A stretch of DNA of 56,750 nt from Aliarcobacter sp. (lineage in GTDB: Bacteria; Campylobacterota; Campylobacteria; Campylobacterales; Arcobacteraceae), in contig JAQTXB010000016.1 in assembly GCA_028688995.1 (NCBI GenBank), forward strand, positions 1-56,750, given 5' to 3'. The notes below the pieces were generated by a model. That model did no database searches, had not been told where the DNA came from, and worked only from the letters and a program-made list of their open reading frames with translations. Of the stretch, positions 8,027-18,100 are shown piece by piece. Each line of letters starts with the position of its first letter. Position 1 is the stretch's first letter. Both the position numbers and the translations under genes were made by a program.

Positions 8027-8628
8027 TTTTAGATAATAAATTAGGTATAACAAATCAAATAGAACTAGCCCGTGCAGAAGAAAAAATCAGTAAACAAAAA
8101 GCAAAACAACTTTTTGACTCAGGTGATATAAACAAAGTAGAAATTGGTACATTTAAAGGACTTAGCTTTATACATAATTACCTATTTGTAGATATTTATC
8201 CTTTTGCTGGAATTATGAGAACTGTTAATATCTCAAAAGATGATTTTCGTTTTGCACCACTTATGTATCTTGAAGCTTCACTAAAACATATTGACTCAAT
8301 GGCTCAAGGTAATTTTGATGAGATTATAGAAAAATATATTGAAATGAATATTGCTCATCCTTTTAGAGAGGGTAATGGTAGAGCTACACGAATATGGCTT
8401 GATTTAATGCTAAAAAAAGAGATTAAACAAGTAATAGACTGGAACAAAATAGATAAAGATGAATATTTATCAGCTATGAAAAGAAGTGTAGTAAAAGATA
8501 TAGAAATCAAACACTTATTTAAGCTCGCATTAACAGAGCAAATTGACGACCGTGCTTTATTTATGAAAGGTATTGATATAAGTTACTACTATGAGGGTTA
8601 TAGTGAATTTAAGACAGAGGAACTATAA
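8023..8628 (+). CDS. Class III Fic AMP-transferase inside the hsd operon
   Basis: A 201-residue Fic protein with the active-site motif HPFREGNGR (residues 112-120) and a C-terminal SYYYEG (187-192), the (S/T)xxxE(G/N) inhibitory helix placed C-terminally as in class III Fic proteins such as Neisseria meningitidis NmFic, to which the layout and several segments (TRIWLDL, KGI.) correspond closely. NmFic AMPylates gyrase when derepressed; the same activity here is inference. It overlaps hsdM by 4 bp and is followed directly by hsdS, so it is co-expressed with the restriction system. I see no separate antitoxin, as expected for class III. Confidence 0.9.
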   Translation: MILDNKLGITNQIELARAEEKISKQKAKQLFDSGDINKVEIGTFKGLSFIHNYLFVDIYPFAGIMRTVNISKDDFRFAPLMYLEASLKHIDSMAQGNFDEIIEKYIEMNIAHPFREGNGRATRIWLDLMLKKEIKQVIDWNKIDKDEYLSAMKRSVVKDIEIKHLFKLALTEQIDDRALFMKGIDISYYYEGYSEFKTEEL

Positions 8629-8630
8629 TC

Positions 8631-9815
8631 GTGAGTAATTTAAATTTTATGGAAAAGTTGCTTGGTGGTGTAGAGGTTGAGTGGAAGTTATTGGACGATG
8701 TTGCGGAGTACGAACAACCAACAAAATATTTAGTAAAAACAAAAAACTATAGTGATGAATTTAAAACACCAGTTTTAACAGCAGGAAAAACTTTTATTCT
8801 TGGATATACAGACGAAACAAATGGTATTTATCAAGCATCAAAAACTCCTGTAATTATCTTTGATGATTTTACTACTGCAAACAAATGGGTAGATTTTGAT
8901 TTTAAAGCAAAGTCATCAGCAATGAAGATGATTACATCAAAAGATGAATCTAGAATTTTAATAAAATATATTTATTATTGGTTAAATACTTTACCAAGTG
9001 ATTTGATGGATAGTGACCATAAGCGACAATGGATAAGTAATTTTGCTAATAAGTTTATCCCACTCCCATCTTTAGATATACAAAGTGAAATTGTCCGTAT
9101 TTTGGACAATTTCACAGAGCTTACAGCAGAGCTTACAGCAGAGCTTACAGCACGAAAAAAACAATATACTTATTATAGAGATAAATTATTGACTTTTGAA
9201 GATGGTGAAGTGGAGTTTAAGACTTTGGGAGAAATTGGTGAATTTATTAGAGGTAGTGGATTACAAAAAAGTGATTTTACAGAAACTGGATTTCCAGCAA
9301 TTCATTATGGGCAAATATATACTTATTACGGTAATTTTGCTGATAAAACTAAAACTTTTGTATCTTCTGAATTAGCAACAAAACTTAAAAAAGCTAAAAA
9401 AAACGACTTAATTATTGCTACTACTAGCGAAAATATAGAAGATGTATGTAAGCCTTTAGTTTGGCTGGGAGATAATGAAGTGTGTGTTAGTGGCGAAACT
9501 TATATTTTTAGACATAATCAAAATGCAAAATATATAGCTTATTATCTTCAAATGCCAATATTTTTTGATTACAAAAAATTAAATAGAACTGGAACAAAAG
9601 TTACTAGAGTACATGGAGATAAATTAGCAAAGTTTAAAATCCCTATTCCAGCACTTAAAGAACAAGAAAGAATTGTATCAATCCTAGATAAATTTGACAC
9701 TTTTACAAATTCTATAAGTGAAGGTTTACCAAAAGAAATAGAACTTAGACAAAAACAATATGAGTATTACAGAGATTTACTTTTGACTTTCCCAAAACAA
9801 GATTTGGAGTTATAG
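8631..9815 (+). CDS. hsdS: Type I restriction-modification, specificity subunit
   Basis: A 394-residue HsdS with two target-recognition domains (about 15-145 and 200-345), each followed by a conserved spacer helix (QSEIVRILDNF..., QERIVSILDKF...; both end in YYRD.LLTF). The central spacer has TAEL repeated in tandem, encoded by three perfect 12-bp DNA repeats (9117-9152). In EcoR124 enzymes the number of such repeats sets the gap length of the DNA target. The start is GTG at 8631 with AGAGG upstream; ATG 8649 is a possible alternative. It sits between the fic and PrrC-like genes. Confidence 0.92.
   Translation: MSNLNFMEKLLGGVEVEWKLLDDVAEYEQPTKYLVKTKNYSDEFKTPVLTAGKTFILGYTDETNGIYQASKTPVIIFDDFTTANKWVDFDFKAKSSAMKMITSKDESRILIKYIYYWLNTLPSDLMDSDHKRQWISNFANKFIPLPSLDIQSEIVRILDNFTELTAELTAELTARKKQYTYYRDKLLTFEDGEVEFKTLGEIGEFIRGSGLQKSDFTETGFPAIHYGQIYTYYGNFADKTKTFVSSELATKLKKAKKNDLIIATTSENIEDVCKPLVWLGDNEVCVSGETYIFRHNQNAKYIAYYLQMPIFFDYKKLNRTGTKVTRVHGDKLAKFKIPIPALKEQERIVSILDKFDTFTNSISEGLPKEIELRQKQYEYYRDLLLTFPKQDLEL
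9117..9152 (+). repeat. Three perfect 12-bp repeats in hsdS spacer
   Basis: GAGCTTACAGCA occurs three times head to tail (9117, 9129, 9141) and encodes the TAEL-type repeats between the two recognition domains. Loss or gain of a unit keeps frame and should change the recognition spacing. Confidence 0.92.
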
Positions 9816-9816
9816 T

Positions 9817-10995
9817 ATGGGAAATACATTAGAACAGATTGCTCTACAACTTAAAAATGAGAATAAAAAAGTTCAATTAATTTATGCTTTTAATGGTTCT
9901 GGTAAAACCCGCTTATCTCGAGAATTTAGGCTTTTGGTTGATCCTAAAAATACAAATGAAGACAATGAAGAAGATGATGTTCAGTCTTTTTCAAAGATTA
10001 TTTATTATAACGCTTTTACTGAAGATTTATTTTATTGGTTTAATGATTTAGATAATGATCAAGAAAGAGAGTTAAGAACTCAACCGAATGGATTTACAGA
10101 TTGGTTAGTAACTTTCCTCGAAGAGCAGGGACTTGATCAAAAAATTACAAATCATTTCCAACGATATACTAGTGATAAACTAACACCAATGATTACCTCT
10201 GATTTCTCTAAGATAACATTCTCAATTAATAATGGAAGTGCTAGTCCTTTACTAAATATTAAGATATCAAAAGGGGAAGAAAGTAACTTTATATGGAGCA
10301 TTTTTTATAGTTTATTGGAACAAATTATTGAAGAACGAAGTATTCCTAATCCTACTGATCGGTCTACTCAAGATTTTAATGATCTTGAATATCTTTTTAT
10401 AGATGACCCAGTAAGCTCACTTGATGATACCCATTTAATAGAATTGGCTGTAGATATTGCTAATTTAATCAAGTCAAATGAAACAAATTTGAAATTTATT
10501 ATTACTACACATAATCCACTTTTCTATAATGTATTATCTAATGAGTTTAATAATAAGTATTATAAAAACCCAGGGGATGAAACAGAATTGCTTATATATA
10601 GACCTAATCAATCAAAAAAGTTTCGATTAGATAAAAATGCTGATGGTTTATTTGTACTTAATGAACTAGATAATAATACTCCATTTTCATATCATTTATT
10701 TTTACTTTCTGAAATCAAGAACGCAATTGATACTAACGATATCAAAAAGTTTCATTTTGCCTTTCTTCGGAATATTTTGGAAAAAACAGCCACATTTTTA
10801 GGATATACAAGTTGGACAAAACTTCTTCCTAAAGATGGTAGTGGTAATCCAGATCCATTTGCAAATAGAATACTTAATCTTTCAAATCATTCTGCACATT
10901 CTGGTGAAGAAGTTGGAGTAGTAGAAGATAATGATAAAGATAAACTAGAGGAATTAGTTGAGTTTTTGAGTAGTGAATACAAGTTTTGGAACTAG
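9817..10995 (+). CDS. PrrC-like ATPase, probable anticodon nuclease
   Basis: A 392-residue ABC-type ATPase: P-loop FNGSGKT (25-31), signature-like ISKGEES, Walker B YLFIDDPVSSLD, H-loop FIITTHN. The C-terminal domain has R318 and E322 (RNILE) and H358/H361 (NHSAHSGEE), matching in order and spacing the Arg320-Glu324-His356 triad of E. coli PrrC (396 residues), a tRNA anticodon nuclease kept silent by the type I enzyme. Position supports this: as in the prr locus, it lies between hsdS and hsdR, with a 1-bp gap after hsdS and 10 bp before hsdR. Family members cut tRNA when phage proteins inhibit restriction; its tRNA target cannot be told from the sequence. Confidence 0.75.
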   Translation: MGNTLEQIALQLKNENKKVQLIYAFNGSGKTRLSREFRLLVDPKNTNEDNEEDDVQSFSKIIYYNAFTEDLFYWFNDLDNDQERELRTQPNGFTDWLVTFLEEQGLDQKITNHFQRYTSDKLTPMITSDFSKITFSINNGSASPLLNIKISKGEESNFIWSIFYSLLEQIIEERSIPNPTDRSTQDFNDLEYLFIDDPVSSLDDTHLIELAVDIANLIKSNETNLKFIITTHNPLFYNVLSNEFNNKYYKNPGDETELLIYRPNQSKKFRLDKNADGLFVLNELDNNTPFSYHLFLLSEIKNAIDTNDIKKFHFAFLRNILEKTATFLGYTSWTKLLPKDGSGNPDPFANRILNLSNHSAHSGEEVGVVEDNDKDKLEELVEFLSSEYKFWN

Positions 10996-11005
10996 GAATT
11001 AAAAA

Positions 11006-14000
11006 ATGACAGAATATAAAACAATTACGGAATCAAATAACTTTATCGTTTTAGATAAATACATAAAAATTGACCAAGAGGGAAGCTCTTATCAAAGCGA
11101 AGCTGATTTAGAAAATGAACTTATCAAAGATTTACAAAATCAAGGTTATGAGTTTTTAAGTGATTTAAATAGCCCTGAAAAAATGCTTGTAAATGTAAGA
11201 AAGCAACTGCAAGAACTAAATAAAGTAGAATTTTCAGATAATGAATGGAATCGTTTTGTAGAAGAGTATTTAGATAGACCAAGTGATAATATAGTTGATA
11301 AAACTAGAAAAATCCATGATGATTATATATATGATTTTACATTTGATAATGGAATTATTAAAAATATCTATCTTCTTGATAAAAAAAATATTGCTAGAAA
11401 TAAAGTACAAGTAATTAAACAGTTTGCTATAAAAGGTAAACAAGCTAACCGATATGATGTAACTATATTAGTAAATGGTTTACCTTTAGTTCAATTAGAG
11501 CTTAAAAAACGTGGTGTTGCAATTAGAGAAGCTTTTAATCAAGTACATAGATACTCTAAAGAAAGCTTCAATACTGAAAGCTCTTTGTATAAATATTTAC
11601 AACTTTTTGTTATATCAAATGGAACAGATAGTAGATACTTTGCAAACACTACAAAAAGAGATAAAAATAGCTTTGATTTTACAATGAACTGGGCTAAATC
11701 TGATAATACACTAATTAAAGATTTAAAAGATTTTACAGCTACATTCTTGCAAAAAAAGACTCTGCTTGATGTATTAATTAACTATAGTGTTTTTGATACA
11801 AGTGATACATTATTAATTATGCGACCATATCAAATAGCAGCAACTGAAAGACTTATATGGAAAGTAAAAAGTTCTTATGAAGCTAAAAAATATAGCTCTA
11901 TTGATGGTGGTGGATTTATTTGGCATACAACAGGTTCAGGAAAAACTCTAACAAGTTTTAAAGCTGCAAGATTAGCAACGAGCCTTGATTTTATAGATAA
12001 AGTATTTTTTGTAGTTGATAGAAAAGACCTTGATTTTCAAACTATGAAAGAGTATCAAAGATTTTCTCCTGATAGTGTAAATGGAAGTGAAAGCACAGCA
12101 GGACTAAAACAAAATATTGAAAAAGATGATAATAAAATCATTGTAACTACTATTCAAAAACTAAATAACTTAATGAAAAGTGAAAATGATTTAGCGATTT
12201 TCAATAAACATGTGGTTTTCATCTTTGATGAATGTCATCGAAGCCAATTTGGTGAAACTCAAAAGAATTTATCTAAAAAGTTTAAAAAGTATTATCAATT
12301 TGGATTTACTGGAACTCCTATTTTTCCTGAAAATGCCTTGGGTGCTGAAACAACTTCAAGTGTATTTGGAGTAGAGTTACACTCTTATGTAATCACAGAT
12401 GCAATACGAGATGAAAAAGTTTTAAAATTTAAAGTAGATTATAATGATGTAAGACCACAATTTAAAGCATTAGAGAGTGAAACTGATGAGAAAAAGTTAA
12501 GTGCATTTGAGACAAAACAAGCCTTACTTCATCCTATTAGAATAAATGAAATTTCACAATATATTTTAAATAAATTTAATCAAAAAACTCATCGAATGCA
12601 AGTTGGAGCTAAAGGCTTTAATGCAATGTTTACTGTTAGTAGTGTTGATGCTGCTAAATTATATTATGAAGCTTTTAAGAATCTACAAAAAGATAAAGAG
12701 AGACCTTTAAAAGTTGCTACAATTTTTTCATTCGCTGCTAATGAGTTACAAGATGCAATTGGTGATATTGAAGATGAAACATTTGAGCCAAGTGCAATGG
12801 ATTCAAGTGCAAAAGAGTTTTTAAGTTTGGCTATAGATGACTATAACACAATGTTTAAAACTTCTTATGGAGTTGATAGTAAAGAGTTTCAAAACTATTA
12901 TAGAGATTTAGCAAAAAGAGTAAAAAGTAAAGAAGTTGATTTATTAATTGTAGTTGGAATGTTTTTAACTGGATTTGATGCACCAACTTTAAATACTCTA
13001 TTTGTAGATAAAAATTTAAGATACCATGGTTTAATGCAGGCATTTTCAAGAACTAATAGAATCTATGATGCTACTAAAACATTTGGAAATATTGTAACCT
13101 TTAGAGATTTAGAACAAGCAACTATTGATGCAATAACTTTGTTTGGAGATAAAAATACTAAAAATGTAGTTTTAGAAAAAAGTTATACTGAATATATGCA
13201 AGGCTTTACAGATATAACATCAGGAGAAGCAAGAAGAGGTTATATTGATATAACAGTAGAGTTGCAACAAAAATTCCCTAATCCTGAAGCAATCGAAAAA
13301 GATAAAGATAAAAAAGAGTTTGCCAAACTGTTTGGTGAATACTTGAAAGCTGAAAATATTTTACAAAATTATGATGAGTTTGCTGGTTTAAAAGCTATTC
13401 AAGATTTAGATGTGAATGATGAGCAAGCTGTTAAAGAATTTAAAGAAAAGCATTATTTAACCGATGAAGATTTTAATAAAATGCAAGACATTAAAATACC
13501 ATCACAAAGAATCATTCAAGATTATAAATCAACATATAATGATATTAGAGAGTGGATTAGAAGAGAAAAAAACTCTAAAGATAAAGAAGAATCAACAATC
13601 GACTGGAATGATATTGTATTTGAAATTGATTTACTTAAATCACAAGAGATTAACCTTGACTATATTTTAGAACTGATATTTGACCATAATAAAAAAGTAA
13701 AAAATAAATCAGAGTTAGTTGAAGAAGTAAGAAGAGTTATAAGAGCTAGTTTAGGAAATAGAGCAAAAGAAAGTTTGGTTGTTGATTTTATAAATCAAAC
13801 AAATTTAGATGAGATTTTAGATAAAGCTAGTGTTATTGATGAGTTTTTTAAATTTGCACAAGCTGAACAACAAAAAGAAGCAAATGAATTAATTAAAGAT
13901 GAGAACTTAAATGAAGAAGCTACAAAAAGATATATAGTTGCTTCATTAAAACGAGAATATGCAAGTGAGAATGGTACTGAATTAAATGCAATTTTGCCTA

Positions 14001-14104
14001 AAATGAGTCCTTTAAATCCCCAATATTTAACTAAAAAACAAACTGTATTTCAAAAAATAGCTATGTTTGTTGAAAAGTTTAAAGGTGTGGGTGGAAAGGT
14101 TTGA
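11006..14104 (+). CDS. hsdR: Type I restriction-modification, restriction/translocase subunit
   Basis: A 1032-residue HsdR. The N-terminal PD-(D/E)xK nuclease has D151 and E165-x-K167 ([15 protein letters not shown]). The SF2 translocase follows with Walker A TGSGKT (309-314), DECH (408-411), FGFTGTP, and later motifs GMFLTGFD and AFSRTNR. Full length for the family. AGGAATT precedes the ATG by 7 bp. Last gene of the hsdM-fic-hsdS-prrC-like-hsdR operon. Confidence 0.95.
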   Translation: MTEYKTITESNNFIVLDKYIKIDQEGSSYQSEADLENELIKDLQNQGYEFLSDLNSPEKMLVNVRKQLQELNKVEFSDNEWNRFVEEYLDRPSDNIVDKTRKIHDDYIYDFTFDNGIIKNIYLLDKKNIARNKVQVIKQFAIKGKQANRYDVTILVNGLPLVQLELKKRGVAIREAFNQVHRYSKESFNTESSLYKYLQLFVISNGTDSRYFANTTKRDKNSFDFTMNWAKSDNTLIKDLKDFTATFLQKKTLLDVLINYSVFDTSDTLLIMRPYQIAATERLIWKVKSSYEAKKYSSIDGGGFIWHTTGSGKTLTSFKAARLATSLDFIDKVFFVVDRKDLDFQTMKEYQRFSPDSVNGSESTAGLKQNIEKDDNKIIVTTIQKLNNLMKSENDLAIFNKHVVFIFDECHRSQFGETQKNLSKKFKKYYQFGFTGTPIFPENALGAETTSSVFGVELHSYVITDAIRDEKVLKFKVDYNDVRPQFKALESETDEKKLSAFETKQALLHPIRINEISQYILNKFNQKTHRMQVGAKGFNAMFTVSSVDAAKLYYEAFKNLQKDKERPLKVATIFSFAANELQDAIGDIEDETFEPSAMDSSAKEFLSLAIDDYNTMFKTSYGVDSKEFQNYYRDLAKRVKSKEVDLLIVVGMFLTGFDAPTLNTLFVDKNLRYHGLMQAFSRTNRIYDATKTFGNIVTFRDLEQATIDAITLFGDKNTKNVVLEKSYTEYMQGFTDITSGEARRGYIDITVELQQKFPNPEAIEKDKDKKEFAKLFGEYLKAENILQNYDEFAGLKAIQDLDVNDEQAVKEFKEKHYLTDEDFNKMQDIKIPSQRIIQDYKSTYNDIREWIRREKNSKDKEESTIDWNDIVFEIDLLKSQEINLDYILELIFDHNKKVKNKSELVEEVRRVIRASLGNRAKESLVVDFINQTNLDEILDKASVIDEFFKFAQAEQQKEANELIKDENLNEEATKRYIVASLKREYASENGTELNAILPKMSPLNPQYLTKKQTVFQKIAMFVEKFKGVGGKV

Positions 14105-14228
14105 TATGAAAATAAAATATTGAATTCTTTCTAAGAATATAAAATGAATAGTTAAAGTAAAAGTTTAAATAAAATTAATATAAGAAGTAAAAATGATATC
14201 AAATCAATTGAAAGAGATTTATTGAATT

Positions 14229-14672
14229 ATGATTGATGAAAACGAAGATTTCAATAAAGAACAAAAATTTGAATTAAAAAAAATAAAAATTGATTATACT
14301 TTCCAAATGATGAAAAGTCTAATTGCAGAAATAAGATTTGTTGATAAAACATTGATTTATGGCATAGGTGCTTATTGGTCTTTAATTCTTACTAATTATA
14401 AATTAATAGATAGTATTGAACTTTTTAAATATATTTTATTTATACCCGTAATTATAACAATGCTTTTGGGTATTAAAACTTGGGTACTTCTATATGATTA
14501 TTTTGATTTAAAAAGTAAATATAAAGAATATACTAATGAAGCCGAAAAAGATCTTTGTTCTTTAATGGTTTTTTTTAAAAAATGGGGATTGTTTTTTGTT
14601 ATCTACTTTGGTATTGGTTTTTTTAGCCTTTTTTTATTTTGTAGAGCTTATGATTTTTACATTTTGTTTTAA
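14229..14672 (+). CDS. Small membrane protein of unknown function
   Basis: 147 residues, not recognised. A charged, cytoplasmic-looking N-terminus (about 40 residues, Lys/Glu-rich) precedes three hydrophobic spans (about 43-58, 69-90 and 120-141) separated by a short charged helix (DLKSKYKEYTNEAEKDL). It lies between the restriction operon and the Avs-like gene in a defence-rich stretch, so a defence accessory role is possible but unproven. The start lacks a strong ribosome site, so the N-terminus is uncertain. Confidence 0.55.
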   Translation: MIDENEDFNKEQKFELKKIKIDYTFQMMKSLIAEIRFVDKTLIYGIGAYWSLILTNYKLIDSIELFKYILFIPVIITMLLGIKTWVLLYDYFDLKSKYKEYTNEAEKDLCSLMVFFKKWGLFFVIYFGIGFFSLFLFCRAYDFYILF

Positions 14673-14897
14673 ATTTAGTTAGCTTTTTTCATACAATTTA
14701 GTAAATTTAAACGAACGTTATAGTACATTACTAACAAAATATACTCACCTGTTTTATATACAATAATATGTACAAAAAAATTAAATACATAAGTTTTTAT
14801 AACTTTTGTTAAAAAAGAATCATTAGAATTGTATAATTAAATAAAAATCAAGGAATAAAATTAAATTTGGTTAGAGAATATTATACTTAATATTTGA

Positions 14898-14970
14898 AAG
14901 TTGCTATCGAGGCGATTAAGGTAAAATACCTTAAAAAGCAAGGACTCTGTTTATGCTTTGCTAAAACTAG
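14898..14970 (+). ncRNA. Candidate structured RNA with nested hairpins
   Basis: A -10-like TATACT (about 14889) is followed by GTTGCTATCGAGGCGA, a perfect hairpin TTAAGGTA-AAA-TACCTTAA, then AAAGCAAGGACTCTG. TTGCT and AGCAA close an outer stem around the inner hairpin, and TGCTTTGC follows. In shape (GUUGCUA..., hairpin, GCAAGGACUCUG) it recalls the body of some type II-C tracrRNAs, but no cas9 or repeat array is in the window. It is a local GC-richer patch in an otherwise empty gap (14673-15189). Confidence 0.3.
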
Positions 14971-15009
14971 AACAATTTATTTTCTTTAAATGAAACTTAG
15001 AGAAAGTTC

Positions 15010-15089
15010 CAAATACTACAGGTTGTGGAACTTATTTTTAAAACTTAGATACTTTTAAATCCTAAGTATGAATTAGTGTAGCCAGATCA
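15010..15089 (+). repeat. Dispersed repeat family, right half (c)
   Basis: Holds ACAGGTTGTGGAACTTATTT, the hairpin ACTTAG...CTAAGT, and the terminus GTGTAGCCAGATCA. In copy g the same hairpin reads ACTCAG...CTGAGT, a compensatory change. Confidence 0.6.
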
Positions 15090-15189
15090 CTTCTTTAGAT
15101 TAAAAAATATATGAGCTATAAAGAGAAAATATTTAATAACATAAATATAAAGCTTATAGTCTAACACCGCTATATATAGCTAGGATTAT

Positions 15190-18100
15190 TCATAGAATTC
15201 TTTCTCTTAATATATAAGATCTTGAAGAACCTTTCTCTATTAAGAAATCCAATATAATTAAAAGACTATCCTTTATATTTTTTGTTTGAACTATTTTTAT
15301 TCGATTTTCATAAATATATTTTCTCATTAGAATTTCTAGATTATAGACTGTATTTACACCTAATTTTTTATTTGTAAAATTATTATGTTTTAATATATTT
15401 GAGATCCAGAACACTCCATCATTGAAATAATTACTTGCAACGCCATTTAAAATTGTTGATAATGAATCCAAAGTTGTTACACAATGTCCTAATGATTCAG
15501 AAACTTCTTTAAAGAATTTTCTGTTTTTATTTTTTAAAGTATGCCACTCTTTAACATTATCAGGGAATATATTTCGTCCAAAAGTATAACCTGAAAAAAA
15601 ATAACTTTGGATAATTTTATCAATATATCCATAACCATCACCTTTTTTACATAAAAAAACAATAGGTTCTCTTAACTTCTCCCATATGTACCAAAAACAC
15701 TCATATTTATTCAAAACTTTTTGAGTATTGATTAATGTATCTAATAAAGACGAAATAACTTCACAACTTCTAAAATTATCAAAAATTGGTTTTAAATATA
15801 AATCAATCTCATCAAATTTTGAATTTAACATAATATATGACAAATTTAGACAAAAAGAATCTCTGTTTTGATAACTTACTTTATCTTCCTTATCTAATAA
15901 TATTTTGTTTGATATTGTATTATTAAGTTTATAACTTAAATCTCTTACTTCATCTGTTTCAATTTTCATAGGAAAGATATTAAAAACTTTTGATAAAACC
16001 TCAATATTAATTGATTTAAAAATAGGTATATCCTCAAAGGATAATTCATTATTATAAAATTTTTTTACAATTTCTTTGTTTTCTTCTAATATCTCATCCC
16101 AAATCTTACTATAATCTAATCTTTCTCTATATCCACTTCTATCTTCTCTATGTCTATATTCATCATATCTAATATTATATAGAGGTTCTAAAACTAAAAA
16201 TGCAATCACTAAAGAATAGACATCTTTAGAATCTGTTTCCCACATACTTATAAATGTTGGTATACCGTATCCTAATCTTAAAAGTTTTAGCAATTTCATT
16301 TTTAAATCATCTTTTTCTTTTGAAAATTGTTTAATTAATGTAGGAAAAACACTAATATATTTTTCAATATTATAATCTGCATCTCTATGAAAAATATGGT
16401 CGATTAAGATCTCTTTACATAATATTTTTTCTTCTTTATTTAAATACTTGTTAAAATCTCTTAATAAGATACAACTACAATCAATAGGTATACGTTCATT
16501 AAATATATCGTTAGATTCTAAAATCTCTTTTATTCGTTTGATTACTAAAGGTATATTTGAAGAGTAAATATCATACTCTTTATGTTTTTCATTATTGTCA
16601 AGTTTAAGAGTTGACCAAAGTGATAACTGAGTATATTTATTAGCCTCATTTATACTTTCTAACACAGTTTTCTTATAATTACTTAACTCTTCATTTAATT
16701 TAGGTTCAAAACTCATAACTATTTGATTTTCTTTGTTCACTTCTTCTTTTACATTCATATTTCGTAAATCAATGTGATTTGAGATAAATAGTTTCCAATC
16801 TTTATTCTCTTTTGGTTTTTTGTCAATTTCATTATAGTAATTATCAATAATCTCTTCAATTAATATTTTTTCTTTTTTATACTTTTTATCTAATAATTGA
16901 TATTTAAACATACTATTTGAAAGTGATTCTTTTCTATGTTCTCTTTTTGATTCAGTTTCTCTTTCTAAAGAATGCATTTGACTTGTAAAATCAAAACTCA
17001 TATCTATATTGTTTGTATGCTCTGTTATAGCTCTATTAAAATCAGACTCTATAAACTCTTTAACTTTAAAAAGCTCTAGTGCAATATCAAATGTTTTTTC
17101 AGGATATGCAAGAACAATACTTGCAATTACAGCAGTAATTGCAGAATTTTCTGCTTTTATTAATAAGTAACTCAATAAAGTCTCAAGATTTTTTTTATCT
17201 AAAACTTTTGCTTTACTTAATAAATATACTTCTAATGCTATAAGTATTGATTGTAATAAATAAGGTGATGTATTCATTCCTCTATACATTCCCCATAAAG
17301 TTGAGTTATGAAGTTGTTCTATTTTTATATTATTTATAGAAAAATTTACTTTATATATATCTCTACTATTTCTTTTAGTATCTAGAAAACTTTTGATAGT
17401 TTTATTAGTAAAATCTAAAATAAAATCAAATGTTAAATTTTGTTCAACTTCAAAACACCAGAAAATTGGCGTTTGGAAGAGACTTGAAGGAAAGTATCTA
17501 AATTCATGTTCATCAACTAAAGAGTATTCCTCCTCCTCAAGTTCATCATATCTATAGTTTCGTTTTTTTCTTTGTGGTTTATACCAAAATAGGTCTGCAA
17601 GTTTTAATACATACTTAGTACTAATCTTTGCAATATGGTTATATTCCATTTTAGTTAATATTGGTTTACATAACTCATAATATGGATCATTGTATTTTAC
17701 ATATTTATTCTCTACAACTTCTTTAAAAATTTTTTCGAGTTCATTCTTAATTTCAGAAGCTCCAAATAATATAGTCTTTATTAAATTTGATGGTTCTTTT
17801 TCATAATATCCTTCATTTAATAAGTTATTATAATAATTTAATGCAATCAAACTGGCAAATTTTGTAGTTTCACCTTTTTTGTATTTATTATTCCACTCAA
17901 AAATTATTGGTAAAACAAAATTCATTTTTTTATAGTCTATTCTATCAAGATTATTAAAAATAAATTTGATATAGGAACTCCATCCATAACCTTTTGGTTC
18001 TAAAAATATATTATTAAAAATTGAAGGAAGTTGTTTCTTTAAACCTATATTCTCAAAAAACGATTTGTCGGCTTTTTTACACGCAAGTCTTAATAAAAAA

